64,000 bases of DNA from Leptoclinus maculatus (GCA_032191485.1 JAVDOI010000011.1:2513438-2577437); one strand, 5' to 3'. Positions 1 to 12,025 are shown, counted from the stretch's first letter. The notes: generated from the sequence alone by a model not told the origin. Program-made: numbers and translations.

Positions 1-311
1 CGACTTTAGTGTTACGCTTAAAAGGTGATACATTCATTTGAACTGTACAAAATAAGGCACACAATATATACGCTAAGATAACCGTTATCTCTAAAGTCAC
101 CTTTTCTATTTTTTTTACATTTTAAAAGCAGCTTTAATATTGTATACGTGACCCATCCCAAAAAAGCAGCGTTAAACGTTCGTCTTTACAAAAAATATAT
201 ATGTATTTTCTAAACAGTCTGCAAGGCGACTCTGACAAGGGACCGTGAACATATTCCTTTTTGTCCGGATCTTTAAAATGCTTAATCTTTAAACGCTTGT
301 TTTTTTTCCAG

Positions 312-682
312 GTGCCACTGCTGTCCGTGAGGTCTTCGAGGAGACCGGCGTTCACTCCGAGTTCAGGTCTCTGCTCAGCATCCGGCAGCAGCACAACCAC
401 CCCGGCGCCTTCGGCATGTCGGACATGTACATCATCTGCCGACTCGGCCCGCTCAGCTACGACATCGACTTCTGCACCCAGGAGTGTCTGCGCTGCGAGT
501 GGCTGGAGCTCGCCGAGCTGGCGAAGACCGACCACACGACGCCCATCACCGCTCGCGTGGCCGGGCTTCTGCTCCGCGGCCTGGAGCGAGGCTTCGGGGA
601 GATCGACCTCGCCATGGAGGAGCTTCCCGCCGTCTACTCGGGGAAGTTCTACCAGCTGTACCACAGGCAGCTGAAATGCTAG
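312..682 (+). CDS. nudt6: NUDT6, last coding exon (partial gene)
   Basis: Nudix hydrolase 6, a member of the family that cleaves nucleoside diphosphates linked to another moiety. Only the final exon lies in the window; the 5' part is off the left edge. A T-rich tract ending in AG at 310-311 precedes the exon, which reads in frame from codon 314 to a TAG at 680-682 (122 whole codons). The exon opens with REVFEETGV, the second half of the Nudix box (RE-U-X-EE-X-G-U); the glycine and first glutamate of the box must be in the preceding exon. It continues with SIRQQH, MSDMYIICRL, TTPITARVA and VEELPAVY-like stretches that I recognise from vertebrate NUDT6. The gene points towards fgf2, as in mammals, where NUDT6 is also called the FGF2 antisense gene. 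Confidence 0.93.
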
Positions 683-1787
683 CGAGCCATCAACCACCCG
701 ACGGAAGGGGCGGGTAGCGTATCACGGGCTAGCTGTGTTGACATACGGTTGTCAGCATTACTCATATTTAAAGTGTATTCATGACTGTTTGGTTTGCAGT
801 GAGAAATATGATGCAAAACTATAAGAAAACACTTTTGTGTTTTTTTTAAAGATATGCCACTGTGGTGCCTGCAAGACTGCAGAGTTTTATACGGTTCATT
901 TAACATTTCTTTGGCGGCCATGTTGGAAATCCACATCTGTTGGGCAGTAGTAGCTGCCAGCAGCAGATTCCTTTCTTTTTTCTTTAATTCTGCTGTATTT
1001 TTAAACAGGGAACAGATACAAGCTAACCACCAGCGTCGGCTGACCGTTTGTTGGCGAAGCCAACGTTAGTGGCAAGAAGTTGCAATATTCATATTGGCTG
1101 ACTGACCAAAGGGACTGGTCAGAGAGGTCTCAGTCATCTTTTTAGGTCACGTTAACTGCCTTTTATGTTGTTTTATCTCTTATTAAGAAAGGTAGAAGTT
1201 ATGTTCTGGTGCCATGCAACGTGGATTGTTTTATTTTTTGCACAAATCTAAAGTGATACACTAACAAGCTCAGGTAATCTGTAACGTATCCGTTAAGTGT
1301 ACCGAGTACTTCTTGGGTTTGGGATCTTAGCGGGTTTAGTGTGTTTTACTTTGTCAAACAATGTTGGATCACAACATTCTAAAATTCAGTTACGTAGTTG
1401 AAGTCCTTCACTCTTATAAAGTTATAATAATGTAAGAGTTGAGTTCTTATGTTGGACACGACGTCTCTCAGCTAAACTCGGACTGTTCTGTTGGTCACAA
1501 GCCAACCGGTAGGAAGCAGACTTGTCGTCAAAAGGTTGCCGCTTTAAATCCTTCAGCCAGAGAGGGAAGACCTGCGTGGGTTAAATGAACACTGCCGTAC
1601 TTGAGCAAGGCACCGGGGCTGGTTTTGAAAGTAAAAGCTGAGAAAGAGAGCGGACACGTTGGGGATCAGACAGTCGGAAAGCATCACAGCTATTTTGGGC
1701 AACGTCGATGGAACACTTTGTCTTCGTTGCCGTCACATCTTCTTTCTTTGTTGCCGCCACTGAGACGTTCATGTTTTCTCAAACAGA
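683..1787. other. Convergent 3' region of nudt6 (+) and fgf2 (-)
   Basis: No coding sequence is seen. The stretch lies between the two convergent stop codons and should be 3' UTR for one or both genes. The only AATAAA-type signal I noted on the minus strand is at 1230-1235; a plus-strand AATAAA comes only at 2381, beyond the last fgf2 exon. No repeats stand out. Confidence 0.6.
1230..1235 (-). terminator. Candidate poly(A) signal of fgf2
   Basis: AATAAA on the minus strand, about 550 bp past the fgf2 stop codon. If used, the fgf2 3' UTR would stop before reaching the nudt6 coding exon. Other signals further left cannot be excluded, because fgf2 3' UTRs are often several kilobases long. Confidence 0.35.
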
Positions 1788-4700
1788 TTAGCACTTGGCA
1801 GACATGGGAAGAAAAAGAATGGCCTTTTGACCCGGTCCAGTTTTGCTTCCAGACTTGTACTGGCCAGTCCGCTTCAGTGCCACGTACATGTTGGGGTACT
1901 TCCTGGAGCGGTAGGTGTTGTAGTTGTTGCTCTCGAGCCGCTCGAAGAAGTAGCATTCATCTGTAGCCCGTCTCTGGAGAGAGACACAGAGTTAATTTAA
2001 GAATGTTTTGATTTGATGTTCAGGGTGCTGGGTTTACTTCTGCTTTATCCGTGAGGAGCAGGAGGGGCACAACAAGACACTTACTTTTTAAACTGAGGAA
2101 ATGTAAGAAAACTGTGAAACTACTCTGATATTTCAACAAATGGAAAGTGAAGTTAGGTCATTTAGTCTGTACGATTTAATAGAAATGTTACCGCGTTCCT
2201 TTCCTCTCTGCTCATGGACATCAGTACATTTGATTGAATTTGTGTAATATATGTTGTTGGAAAGGGAGAACATTTGTAATGCTGACAATGTATGACATTA
2301 AATGAGCACATAAAACAGCCAGAGCTCAATGCCGCAAATAGACTGTTGGTTTGAAATCATTTCTGCTCTCACGCTTCTACAATAAAAACGTTTTTTTTTT
2401 TTTTAAAGGAAGTCATGTCTGACGAGGGACGTCAGTACGGCTCTAGTCAGCGTTTGTCTTCAGCCTCCTTGACTCGTGATTAAACAAATGTGAAGAGTTT
2501 AAACAAACCCCAAAACTAAACCGTTTAATATGTCATAAATGATGAGGTTTAAAAGGGACCAAACATGAAGATCAATATTAAATATGTTGTGTTATCTATA
2601 TTTTTAGTGCTATTCCCTCTTTTTAACACCGTCCTTTTTAGAAAACATGAATTACTCAACATCTGGCCAAAACGTTGCTGTGACAAGCTACAGACCACTA
2701 AACCATTGATCGCCAAGCTAGTACGAGCCTGAACATAGCTAGGACATATATATGTATGTATGTATGTATATATATATATATATATAAACCAGGAGAAGTC
2801 CAATTATTGTCTAAGCCTTAGATTACTGAGTTGAAAGTTTAAAAAAATCAAAAGGAATGTTCTTTGTCAAAGGTTTAAGGTGGAATAGATATTGAAAATG
2901 AGTCCAAACTTGTACAGCTCTCATCAGCAGAACAAATCGTATCAACTTATGTATAAGTGGTCAGTCTTTGTCAATTATTTTACCAAATATCTAATAAATA
3001 ACTTCTGCTTCTGGATAAAACGTGCAAGACCTAACTACCGGTAGTCAAGGTGCTTAATTAGACGGAAAAATGTAATTTCTTTGGCAACAAATGTTAATCT
3101 TCATATCGGTCAATATAATGACTTTTCTTGGTTATGGTTAATTAGAGGAGCGTTAATATCTCGTGGGTTTTTTAACGATTCTCCGGAGCAGAGCGTCTTG
3201 GGTGGCAGCGGCTGTGGCCTCTTATTAGAGAGGAAACGCTTCTTGCCAATTACATTGACTGTGGACGAGCCTTCACACCACCAAACCACATCAGGCACCA
3301 ACACTTCACACTTCCACTGCTGCTGTGAGGCAACGACTTCTAGCAGAAGACAGCAGGCGGTGCCAATTTAGCGTTAACTTTGAGTATGTTTCTGATTTTT
3401 TTCCCTTTTTCTTGAGTAAAACATCTGATCAGTGAACGACTAAAAGCAGCAGACATGAGGCAGTTTGTCTGCTGGTCAGTCAGACAAACTGTCAGTTCCT
3501 AGAAAAGACTAAATAACACCAGGAAGAGAAGTGTTCCAGCAGACCCTACAGTCCATCTGCTCACAGTAGAACAGCAGACTGTGGGCTTAAAACTTCAGCT
3601 TTTGGAAGTTCTTCTCTGTAACCGTTATTATTTTACTAATTCATTTCTGTCTCTTCCTGCTTCAAACTGGATTCAGACATTTCAAGTCTCTCCATCTTTT
3701 CTGTCCACCTTCCCATCACCCCCATGACTGTCATGTTGCTGGTGGAGATCCCCCCCCAAAGAAAATCAGACCCAGAGTCATGTTAAGTTTCAGTTTTAAC
3801 ATGGAGGACGAGACCGGGGAACGGAGAGGAAGACTGACTGGATTTGGGAGAGACGCCTCAGCTGGACCAACGTCAGGTCAGAACCAACAGGAGATGCATT
3901 TCCTGTCTCTGAATCTCATACATCTACAACTTGAGCTGGGCCTCTTGTAATGTTGTGACAAACCTTTTTTTTTTTTTTATTCTCAGCGCTGACTATGACA
4001 AACGTTAAACAAACTTCATTATTTCCCTGCGAGGGGAGGATGTCTTGTCGAGCGGCTGGTAAATATTTGGTTTCCAAAACACGGCAGCCTATAAATGCTG
4101 CTTGTGACGGAGGCTGAAGACATTCAGTGGACAGAGATTTGTGAAAAGCAGCGTTCTTTGAACGCTTTAAGGAAACAGCTACTTTGATGATTTTACGGCA
4201 TTGGCAGTCATCTCAAAACACTTTGGAGAACATAAACCACGTGACTTTTGTTAAAAGATGAACGATCCGGCTCACTCACCACTCCAAACAGCCGTCCGTC
4301 TCTGTTCATGGCCAGATAGCGATTAGCACAGACTCCTTTGACGACCACCTCCCCCACTGAGGTCGCCTGCAGCTGAAGCTTTACTGAGGAAAAACACAAA
4401 CGTTCAATTTAACAGAATTAACCAAACACAGATTATTAGAAGTTTGCTTGTGGCATGTTTGCTAGAGGACATTTAATGTTGTATATAGTGGAGGGGAGGA
4501 CTGGTGATTAGCTTGACAGCACAAAACAGAAAGAGGAAACTGTTCTTCGAGAGCAAACAAAGCAAAACAAAATCAGATATGATGATATATTAACACACTA
4601 AGCTGTTTAGCTGCTAGGTGCTTGAACTTTAACTTCCTGCTAACATCGTCTGCGGGTTGGTGCAGGGCAGGTAGCGTGCGGTGGCTCAATCAAGAGCTTG

Positions 4701-6708
4701 TTTGCTAAATACAGCTGCCTCGATGGCAACACTAATGAGAGCCGTGAGAGTGAATCAAACAGTAGATGAGCTGTGGAGCCAAAAACGATGAGCTAAAAGA
4801 TGAAGAGCTAGTGAAAAATATTGATTAACGTGACTTTAAATGTGCTTACAGATCATTCATTGATGATTTTGTATTCTTGGGACTTATCTGTTCATTTCTG
4901 TTGCATAAGCAGCTCCTATATTTCTGCAGTAAATGAATGAAACGCCATTAACACCACTGGTAACAATAACTAAACAGTAGCATCACAGGGTGGCCGACAG
5001 TACCTGTCTGCCTCCACACAGAAGTATCAAAATCATCTCCGCATTCTTTTTCTCAGGAGGCGCCACAGCTCGCCAACAGAGCATACTTTCCATGAAACCA
5101 AACCACCAAAAAGGAAGCAGGGGCCCCCGTGAGGCAAATTAAGGGATCTGTCCAGAATGCATCCACATTAAGACTTCAGATAGACGAGCATCTGTCTCCA
5201 TGCTGCCTGGATGATTCACATCACAGATCAAAGAGGTGCTCTTCCCTGAAAAGAAGATGTGTAATTGGTCTGAGTGTGCCTTCGTGTGTTGGAGGTTTAC
5301 TGGTTGCATTGTGTGCCACAGCTACTGTGAATGTCTCTGTACAGTGTGGTCCTTCCTGTAATTGTCAGGAATTGTCCTGTATCGTCCTCACAAAGCTTTG
5401 GCACGGGGGGGGGGGGGAATTAACAAAGAACACAAATGGAGTGCAGTTCCATCTGCATTAGCACAGAAATCCCCCTCGAGGATCCCCGGGTGCATTGGGC
5501 AACATTTCTCACGAACGTTTCCAATGCTAACTGGCAGGTATGTTACGTTGTCCAAAAAAGTTGGCAGGCCAATCACAGCCTCAACAAAAGGAGCATTGAT
5601 GACGCACGGCTCAGGTCGCATTAACCGGAAGAAGCCATTATGGTAAAAAAAAAAGCTAAATGATTAACACCGAGTCCTGTTTAGTGACTCGTTGTGGATG
5701 TATTGTTTTCTGAAGCCGTGATACTGACTCTTTTAACAAACTAAATATGCATAATATCAACACGGTTACTCTCCCAGTTTGTTTCATAAATACGTCGAAC
5801 TGAAGGTAATTGAATGATCCTAAAAATAGCTCCTCTCTCCTTGAACTGCTTCCATATCAGGCATTAGTTTGGACACACCTGCTTGAAAATGTCACACTGC
5901 ATCTTGGACAATACACGTGTTTTTCCTATGAAACCCCCAATTCCCCCCTCCCCCCCTCCTCCCCCCCCCCCCCTTACTGATGCAACTGTAGACACACACA
6001 CACACACACACTGCAGTAATCAGTGATACAGGGGCACCGAGGGGAACCACAGCTGAAGGCCAAACAAACGCGTTAATGTTTCCGCTTTAAAAGTTGCTAA
6101 CTTCAGTTCATTGACCTTGATCTCTTGATCACTTCTTCTGGCTTTGAGCTCCGTGTTGTGCTGCTCGGTGTGACGTAAACCAGACAGTAAGCGTTGTGTG
6201 TGTGTGTGACTGGCTGTGACTCAACATGGAGATCTGCGTTCACTAAAAACATCACACATATTCCATCAAAGTTCCCATTGATCACCGAGCATTTGAGGTG
6301 TACTTCTCTTGAGCTGCAGTTATTACTCTTTCCAGACGTAGGCCTACACACAGTTTGCTGTTTACAATGTGGAGGATAAACCTCAGCAAGCTGGAAAATC
6401 CACATCGTTCCTCCATGATGCTTTTGCTTCACTCTCACTTCCCTGTTTTCGTGTTAAAAAGGAGAGAGCATAAAGAAGCTTTGTGTGTGCTGTGCTGTGC
6501 AAAGCAAAGAAGAAGACTGGAAGCACTTACTGTGGGGGTCGCTCTTCTCCCGGATTCCATCAACACCCCCGTCGGACTTTATCCTCAAGAAGAAGCCCCC
6601 GTTTTTACAGTACAGCCTTTTGGGATCCTTGAAGGCCCCGGGAGGGAAGCCGCCGCTGCCGCCGTCTTCAGGTGTGGAGGGAAGTGTTGTGATTTCTCCC
6701 GTGGCCAT
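1788..6708 (-). CDS. fgf2: FGF2, basic fibroblast growth factor (3 coding exons)
   Basis: Heparin-binding growth factor that signals through FGF receptors and is secreted without a signal peptide. Minus-strand exons: 6708-6531 (ATG to phase 1), 4383-4280 (104 nt, the size I recall for mammalian exon 2), and 1973-1788 (phase 0, stop TAA 1790-1788). Donors are gtaagt and gtgagt; acceptors are cctcag and ctccag. The joined frame gives exactly 155 aa, the length of the mammalian 18-kDa form. Family motifs include MATGEITTLPSTPEDGGSGG, FKDPKRLYCKNGGFFLRI, KGVCANRYLAMNRDGRL, FFERLESNNYNTYRSRKY, the heparin-binding KRTGQYKSGSKTGPGQKA, and the end ILFLPMSAKC. No hydrophobic leader is present, as expected. 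Introns are about 2.3 kb and 2.1 kb. The reading frame stays open upstream of the ATG (separate entry). Confidence 0.96.
2381..2386 (+). terminator. Candidate poly(A) signal of nudt6
   Basis: AATAAA on the plus strand, the first I find after the nudt6 stop at 682, followed closely by a T-rich run. If it is the real site, nudt6 mRNA would run antisense through the last fgf2 exon (1788-1973). Confidence 0.35.
2747..2786. repeat. TATG/TA simple repeat in fgf2 intron 2
   Basis: Mixed TATG and TA microsatellite, about 40 bp, inside the second fgf2 intron. Confidence 0.9.
5941..6011. repeat. C-rich run followed by (CA)n in fgf2 intron 1
   Basis: A run of C broken by a few T (about 5941-5974), then a short (CA)n at about 5993-6010, all within the first fgf2 intron. 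Confidence 0.85.
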
Positions 6709-6867
6709 ATCCTCCTCTTTCCCCGCTTCCCGGCGACTGCCTCGTCTCCTTCTGGAGCAGCGCAGGAGAACCCACCGTGGCCTCCCACCTCCCACCGACT
6801 GCTGCCTGTTCCCTCCTCCCCTCCTCCACAGAGCTTCACACTGACTGATTCTGGTTAACCCCAGAGG
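6709..6867 (-). other. fgf2: In-frame, Arg/Gly-rich open extension 5' of the fgf2 ATG
   Basis: Reading upstream from the fgf2 ATG in the same frame there is no stop for 53 codons, until TGA at 6870-6868, and there is no other ATG. The stretch contains two in-frame CTG codons (6864-6862 and 6831-6829; the second has G at -3). It encodes a basic segment with GGGN, GGGRPR and RRRRGSRR (about 6753-6730). Mammalian FGF2 makes nuclear high-molecular-weight forms from in-frame CUG codons upstream of the AUG, with an Arg/Gly-rich extension. This fish gene therefore has the layout for the same device; translation is inferred, not shown. Confidence 0.45.
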
Positions 6868-7147
6868 TCAGTTTCTCTTGAACGCCCCCCCTCTCAGGGC
6901 AGCAAGTGCCCTTTGAGTCCTGAGAGTCTGAGGCAGAAGGACTCCTAACGGCTAAACGTGTAAATCCACCATTAGTAGCTGCTCGTCCGTTGGTTTTTTG
7001 AGAGCGGGAAGCTGCTTTGCCAGTGTAGGATTCCCCCTCGCTTCCACTCTTTCTTGCAATGAAGAGTTTAAATCAGGGCAGCTGGCTTAGATCTGTGTGG
7101 AAGGCTTTCCCCTTTGGGCCTCAGTTCGCATGCGCCCTAGGAGCACC

Positions 7148-7148
<1 letters not shown>

Positions 7149-7180
<32 letters not shown>
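7149..7180. repeat. (AC)n microsatellite
   Basis: Uninterrupted AC dinucleotide repeat, about 16 units. Confidence 0.97.
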
Positions 7181-7182
<2 letters not shown>

Positions 7183-8899
7183 CCACTAATGCTCTCTGAT
7201 TTAACCAACCAACCCAGCAGAAGTCGAGGAGGTGCAAGGAGGGGGGGGGGGACGTGGACTCACTGAGACCCTTCAGAGCGCCAAAAGAGCAGCGGCGAGC
7301 ATGTGAACCGAAAACCAGCGTCTTCATTCACCCGGTCCTTTTCAAGAGCTAGAGAAGAGAAAAAGAAAACCAGCACAGTCGGCTTTTTTTTGTATCCCTC
7401 GGTGCTGTTCATAAGTGAAAAACAATGACGTGAAGGAGAAACCAGCCAGCAGACTTGAGATGAAAAAGCCTGCATCATGAATGACTGATTTTAATTGCTA
7501 CTCTAAACTTCCTCAGAAGCAGCATAGTGGAGGATCAGAGGTGGGGGTTATTTGTGCAGGAATCTGTTTTTTATTTGATTTTAGGAGGGCAGCCATTTGC
7601 CAAAAAACAAAGGCCCTCACTGGTCTGGGCTTCTGGGTAAAATTGACCACATACTTGAAACTTGTGCTGGATCAGTAGAAAGTCAGCTGTGCCCTCGGTT
7701 GTCGTCATGTTGGTGACACCTCCCCCCCATCACCACCACACTCAAAACTGGTCAGTGACACATCTGACATCCATCCATGCCGAACGAGTGACTAAGTCCA
7801 GAGACTCGCATAGTTGTAAGACTTGTGGTCAAAACAGGAGTCCAAGAGTTCACATGTATTTCCTGGGACTGTATCAATGGAGAACACGGGGAAGTGTATC
7901 CGATCGTTAGGCCGGGTGGTCTTTTTGGTCCTTTATCTCATCACAAAGGAAAAGTGCCAAGTATACCAGTTCTGTTCTCCATTTACCCCTTCATAGTACA
8001 ATTCAAATGCAAGAATTCTCCTTATTAAAAGGGAATTATAACAAAAAAACAGATTTTTGATGCACCGATCCCCAGCCATGGGCAACCTCGTCGATCACAG
8101 ACCGACTCCTCAGGCCTTCACTGAATACTTCTGTCTGCTTTGGAACATTTCGTTGACAAACCAAAACTTTAGCGGAGCAATTCTTGTCACCGAATATCAT
8201 GCTAAGAATTCCCCCGTTGTCAAGATGGTCAATTAAAAAAAATAAAAGACAAATTAGCCAAAATAGATGATAACTTAGACATAGCAGACTGTAGTCTTCA
8301 ACATGTAGGATGTTTGTCTGAGGAAAATAAAACAAGATTCATGGTTTCTCTCTAATAATACATTTCCCGTGACACATTGTGGTGTCAGTATGGCACCTGT
8401 TCCCAAACGGATTGCTTTATTCTCAAACCCGACAGAAGCTTTGAGTTGCAGACATTCTGCTGCAACTGTTGTTCTGTGAATACCAACAAACAAAACAAAC
8501 ACCTCCATGTGTAAATGTAGCGAAACCTCACATGCCTTCAGTTGCTTTTTCCTTTAGTTATTTATAAGTTTACTTTGAAAATGCCCGAAATCAAATGAGC
8601 AGCCTCTGCTGTGAGCTAGAAATAACGCACTAAAACGGGATCATCTCAGCCAAATCTGAGGCTTTGACATTAAAAGGTAATCTACAAGCATAGGGGGGGG
8701 GGGGGGCAATAACACGTGGACTCGGCCTGAACTCTCAGATGTGTCACCGACTTCCCCGTTCCAGTTTCCTCCTCAGCGTTGTGTTTGTGGTGTTATATTC
8801 ACACCCCACCCTCTCACTGCACCACCGCTGAGTCAAGGTTGTCATGGCCGATGTAACGTTTCTGTAGTTCACGGAGCTATTTTGAGAAGCAACAAGACG

Positions 8900-8912
8900 C
8901 TCTCTCTCTCTC

Positions 8913-8948
<36 letters not shown>

Positions 8949-8949
8949 A
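8900..8949. repeat. (CT)n microsatellite
   Basis: CT dinucleotide repeat of about 50 bp with a single G interruption in the middle. Confidence 0.97.
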
Positions 8950-10030
8950 GAGGAAATGGAAGGTCTCACGTGTCGCCTCAACTCACACCTTTAAAATGCA
9001 AACAATAGGAAAAAGAATCTAAAGACGACCAAAGAGAGAGCTTTACTTTCATATGAACCGTCATTGCTTTGGGGTTGTTTTTGATTTTTCCAATTAGTAG
9101 ACGTTTTTCTTCGGAAATAACGAATTATGTCCCTTTTGTATTTCTGCATGGACTATAACTTTGGGCGTCTAGTGTTAAAGAATAATATCATGTGATCAAA
9201 TAGAACGGGAAATGTTACTAGAATTCAAAAGATAACCTCCGGAAATTGTGATTACCTAATAAGACTTAATCCTGTACTCTGTCCGGAGGCGTATCCCTTC
9301 TCCATCAAACATTACCATTATAACAGAGCAGGTCATAAACCAGCACAGTTGGCAGGGAGACAGTGTCCAGTGTGAACAGTGTTACTGAGCACACATAAGG
9401 AAGCGTATAGGCAACGATCATAAAGAACCAAGACTAGAAAACACACAAAGTTCCACCCGAGCCCCATGAGAGGGAAATGTAATTGTGGTTTTGGACATGC
9501 ACGATTTGTTTTCACTGGCTGGACTGAGTATGAAGACAAGGTGTGTACAAGTAGAGTCAGCTCAGTCACGCTTGGTCGATAAAACAAATAAACTGAACTT
9601 TAGGGTATTTCCTATGCGAATAGTACGCAGCAGCTTTAAGAGAGAGAATATGATCACTAAGACTACAAGTTAAATATGGAGATACACACTGACCGTACTT
9701 CATGTGTGAGATTTAAGATGCTGTGCTCTTTTGGCATTGCTTTCCACGTACCTGGAGGTCAGGATAGAAAACAATCAAATACAAATCACTTTAAACTCTG
9801 GAGGGGGAACAACACGTGGACACGTTACGTTTCATCAATGTTGTTCTGACCTTTTCTTGGTGTTTATCCAAAAAGCATCTTAAGTCTCACCATTCAGGAA
9901 CTACAGCCCAAACTCTCTTCCTTCTACTGACCTGCATCAGCTGAGAGAGAGTCAGATAGACTGACGTGTCACACAATCATTTGTCTCCCCCAAGTGGCAG
10001 CACATAGGTAGCATTGCTTTACTTCTACTA

Positions 10031-10036
10031 TTTATT
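10031..10036 (-). terminator. Candidate poly(A) signal of bbs12
   Basis: AATAAA on the minus strand about 120 bp beyond the bbs12 stop codon. Position and orientation fit a short 3' UTR. Confidence 0.5.
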
Positions 10037-10153
10037 GATGACAAGAAAACATAAACAATACAAACACATTATTCTACTTTCACGTTGTACCAGTCGTGAA
10101 AAGAAACATATTTTAAACACGCTGAGGAAGTCGTCTACAGTCGAACATGACGG

Positions 10154-12025
10154 TCACAACAGCATCACATCTTCCTGTGTTCCATCACTTTTTGGGTCGA
10201 TGCCTGTGATGACCTCTGCATCCGTCTGTAGGACCAGGAGAACCAGGTCTAAGGCTTTCCTCCATGCTTCCTGCTTCACACTCACATTATCATAGACCCG
10301 TACTGCTGCTGCTGCTGCTGCACCGTCCTCTTGTTCGCCTGCCAAGAACAGCTGTGAGAATGTTGCAGCGATGCCTTGACTTTGTGTACAGTCCTGCAGT
10401 TGTTGGCTCACCGCAGTCCTGGCTCTGACTTTTGAAACCGTCCCAGTGTTAACCATTACAGTGGATATGTAATCTATGAAACCATCTGCCATGAGGTGGA
10501 ACACTAAGCCCCTGTATGGGTTATGTGCTGTCCCTGCTCTGGTCTGTTGGACACTGTGATGCTTTTGCTCCGCTTGCTTGTGAAGGTGATGAACACAAAG
10601 CATCTCTGTCACTCCGGCACCGGGCAGGAGGACTTTGTCTTTCAGCGTGTGGTGCAAACGATAAGCACACGCCCAAAACTGGTCCTCCAGGGCCTGCAGC
10701 TTGCCGTCCACACAGCTCGTGAGGATCACGGTGACCAACCCGCTGCTCTCTACGGTGGAAATGTTCACAGTTGTTGAGGGCTTCCTCTCGTGGCTGCTGA
10801 GGTCCCACCAGATCGCAACCTTCACACCAGCGCCAACACAGTGCGTACTCAACTGTGTGGCGTAAGTCACCGGAACAGCTCCCGTCGCCTGAGCCAGCGC
10901 CTTCAAAACGGAAGCCTTCGCTTTCTCCACCACAAGTATGTGATGTGTACAACAGCGCTGAATCACTTTCTCACTAGCGAGCCCACTGACCACGATCAGG
11001 TTCACTTCTAGGTTCAACAGAAGAGTCACAGTCTTTTCCATCCACTCTTCCTCTTTGGTTGAACTTGAAAAGTGCGAGCGGTCACTCACACACTGCACAC
11101 CCTTTAGCCTTTTAAAGCCAAGATGGCGATAGGTATCTGATAAATCTCCATTAATCAGAGCAACCTTCAAGTGCTGTTCTTTTAAGTGTTGTGCAACTGA
11201 AGCCTGCTCATGAGATACAAGAACAATGCAGCCCTGTAGTACACACGCATGCTCCTCTGGTAAACCGGGTAGCACACAAGTCACCACTTTAGTAACATCG
11301 AACGTAGAACAGCTGACATCTTGCGGGTTATTTCTTGATTGTATTCGGCTGGCTTCGACAACTAAGGTCATCGCGTCGACACAACCGTGACTCAACCCCA
11401 CAGAGATGTGTGCAATGTTAGGAAGCTTGGGCTGAGGAGGTTGCGGGACGTTTTCAGACTTGGTCTCATAAAAATGTCTGCTGAGCTTTATCTTCCTTCG
11501 TCCACTGGCACTTAGAGTCTTGTCAGATGCTCGTGAAGCCTCCACAGTGGGTGTCTTTGACAGGTGAGGTCCTAAACCCTGAGATGTCGCAGTGGGGCTC
11601 TCTGATTGCGCCACACCAAGACCCTCGGTTGACACGCTGCATTTCCTGCAAACGTCCAAGCAGACATCCATTCCTTCCGACATAGCCGAGATGATGCGTG
11701 CTACTGGAACTCCTCTCTGAAGGCACTCCAGAGCAGCACGGCTCCACGCTCCCGCGAGGAACAGCAGGCATCCCGACCCCGTATGATAGACCTCCTGGTG
11801 GGCTCGAACAGTCTCGTAAACCAGCTGACCCGCCCCGCAGGTCAGCTCCAGGTTCTCCAGGATGCGAAAACACGAGCACGCGAGAGCCGACTCCCCGCTC
11901 GTTTCATCTTGGATGAACTTGTACTTTTTGTTGGGGCCCAAAGAGGAATGTGTGATTCCTGCCAGCGCTGAGAGCTTCTGCAGGCCAACATGTTGCCGGT
12001 GGTTGATAACTGTACTCGCCAGCAT
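10154..12025 (-). CDS. bbs12: BBS12, Bardet-Biedl syndrome 12 chaperonin-like protein
   Basis: A vertebrate type II chaperonin-like protein that works with BBS6/MKKS, BBS10 and CCT subunits to assemble the BBSome, the complex that moves membrane cargo in cilia. It is a single uninterrupted coding exon of 623 aa, ATG 12025-12023 to TGA 10156-10154; mammalian BBS12 likewise has one coding exon (human about 710 aa). The N-terminus reads VINHRQHVGLQKLSALAG, then LGPNKKYKFIQDE, a TGSGCLLFLAGAWS segment in the place of the chaperonin nucleotide-binding region, and MSEGMD, all matching the family. A run of six alanines near the C-terminus comes from a (GCA)n-type codon repeat at about 10303-10320. 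A plausible acceptor (cactccag, exon from 12037) just before the ATG suggests a non-coding first exon further upstream. It is divergent from cetn4. Confidence 0.95.
   Translation of the reverse strand: MLASTVINHRQHVGLQKLSALAGITHSSLGPNKKYKFIQDETSGESALACSCFRILENLELTCGAGQLVYETVRAHQEVYHTGSGCLLFLAGAWSRAALECLQRGVPVARIISAMSEGMDVCLDVCRKCSVSTEGLGVAQSESPTATSQGLGPHLSKTPTVEASRASDKTLSASGRRKIKLSRHFYETKSENVPQPPQPKLPNIAHISVGLSHGCVDAMTLVVEASRIQSRNNPQDVSCSTFDVTKVVTCVLPGLPEEHACVLQGCIVLVSHEQASVAQHLKEQHLKVALINGDLSDTYRHLGFKRLKGVQCVSDRSHFSSSTKEEEWMEKTVTLLLNLEVNLIVVSGLASEKVIQRCCTHHILVVEKAKASVLKALAQATGAVPVTYATQLSTHCVGAGVKVAIWWDLSSHERKPSTTVNISTVESSGLVTVILTSCVDGKLQALEDQFWACAYRLHHTLKDKVLLPGAGVTEMLCVHHLHKQAEQKHHSVQQTRAGTAHNPYRGLVFHLMADGFIDYISTVMVNTGTVSKVRARTAVSQQLQDCTQSQGIAATFSQLFLAGEQEDGAAAAAAVRVYDNVSVKQEAWRKALDLVLLVLQTDAEVITGIDPKSDGTQEDVMLL

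Larger units (their letters stand above)
6870..10020. other. Intergenic region, fgf2 promoter side to the bbs12 3' end
   Basis: Contains the presumed fgf2 promoter side and microsatellites, but no exon I can support. Open frames here are short, lack recognisable domains, and several run through repeats. A G-rich run lies at about 8694-8707. Confidence 0.6.

Noticed and set aside
134..697. 187-aa minus-strand open frame over the nudt6 exon
   Set aside because: It is antisense to the real nudt6 exon, starts with GTG, and has no family match; a GC-rich shadow frame.
5941..5990. A regulatory C-rich element in fgf2 intron 1
   Set aside because: It is a simple C-run next to a CA microsatellite; nothing more specific can be supported.
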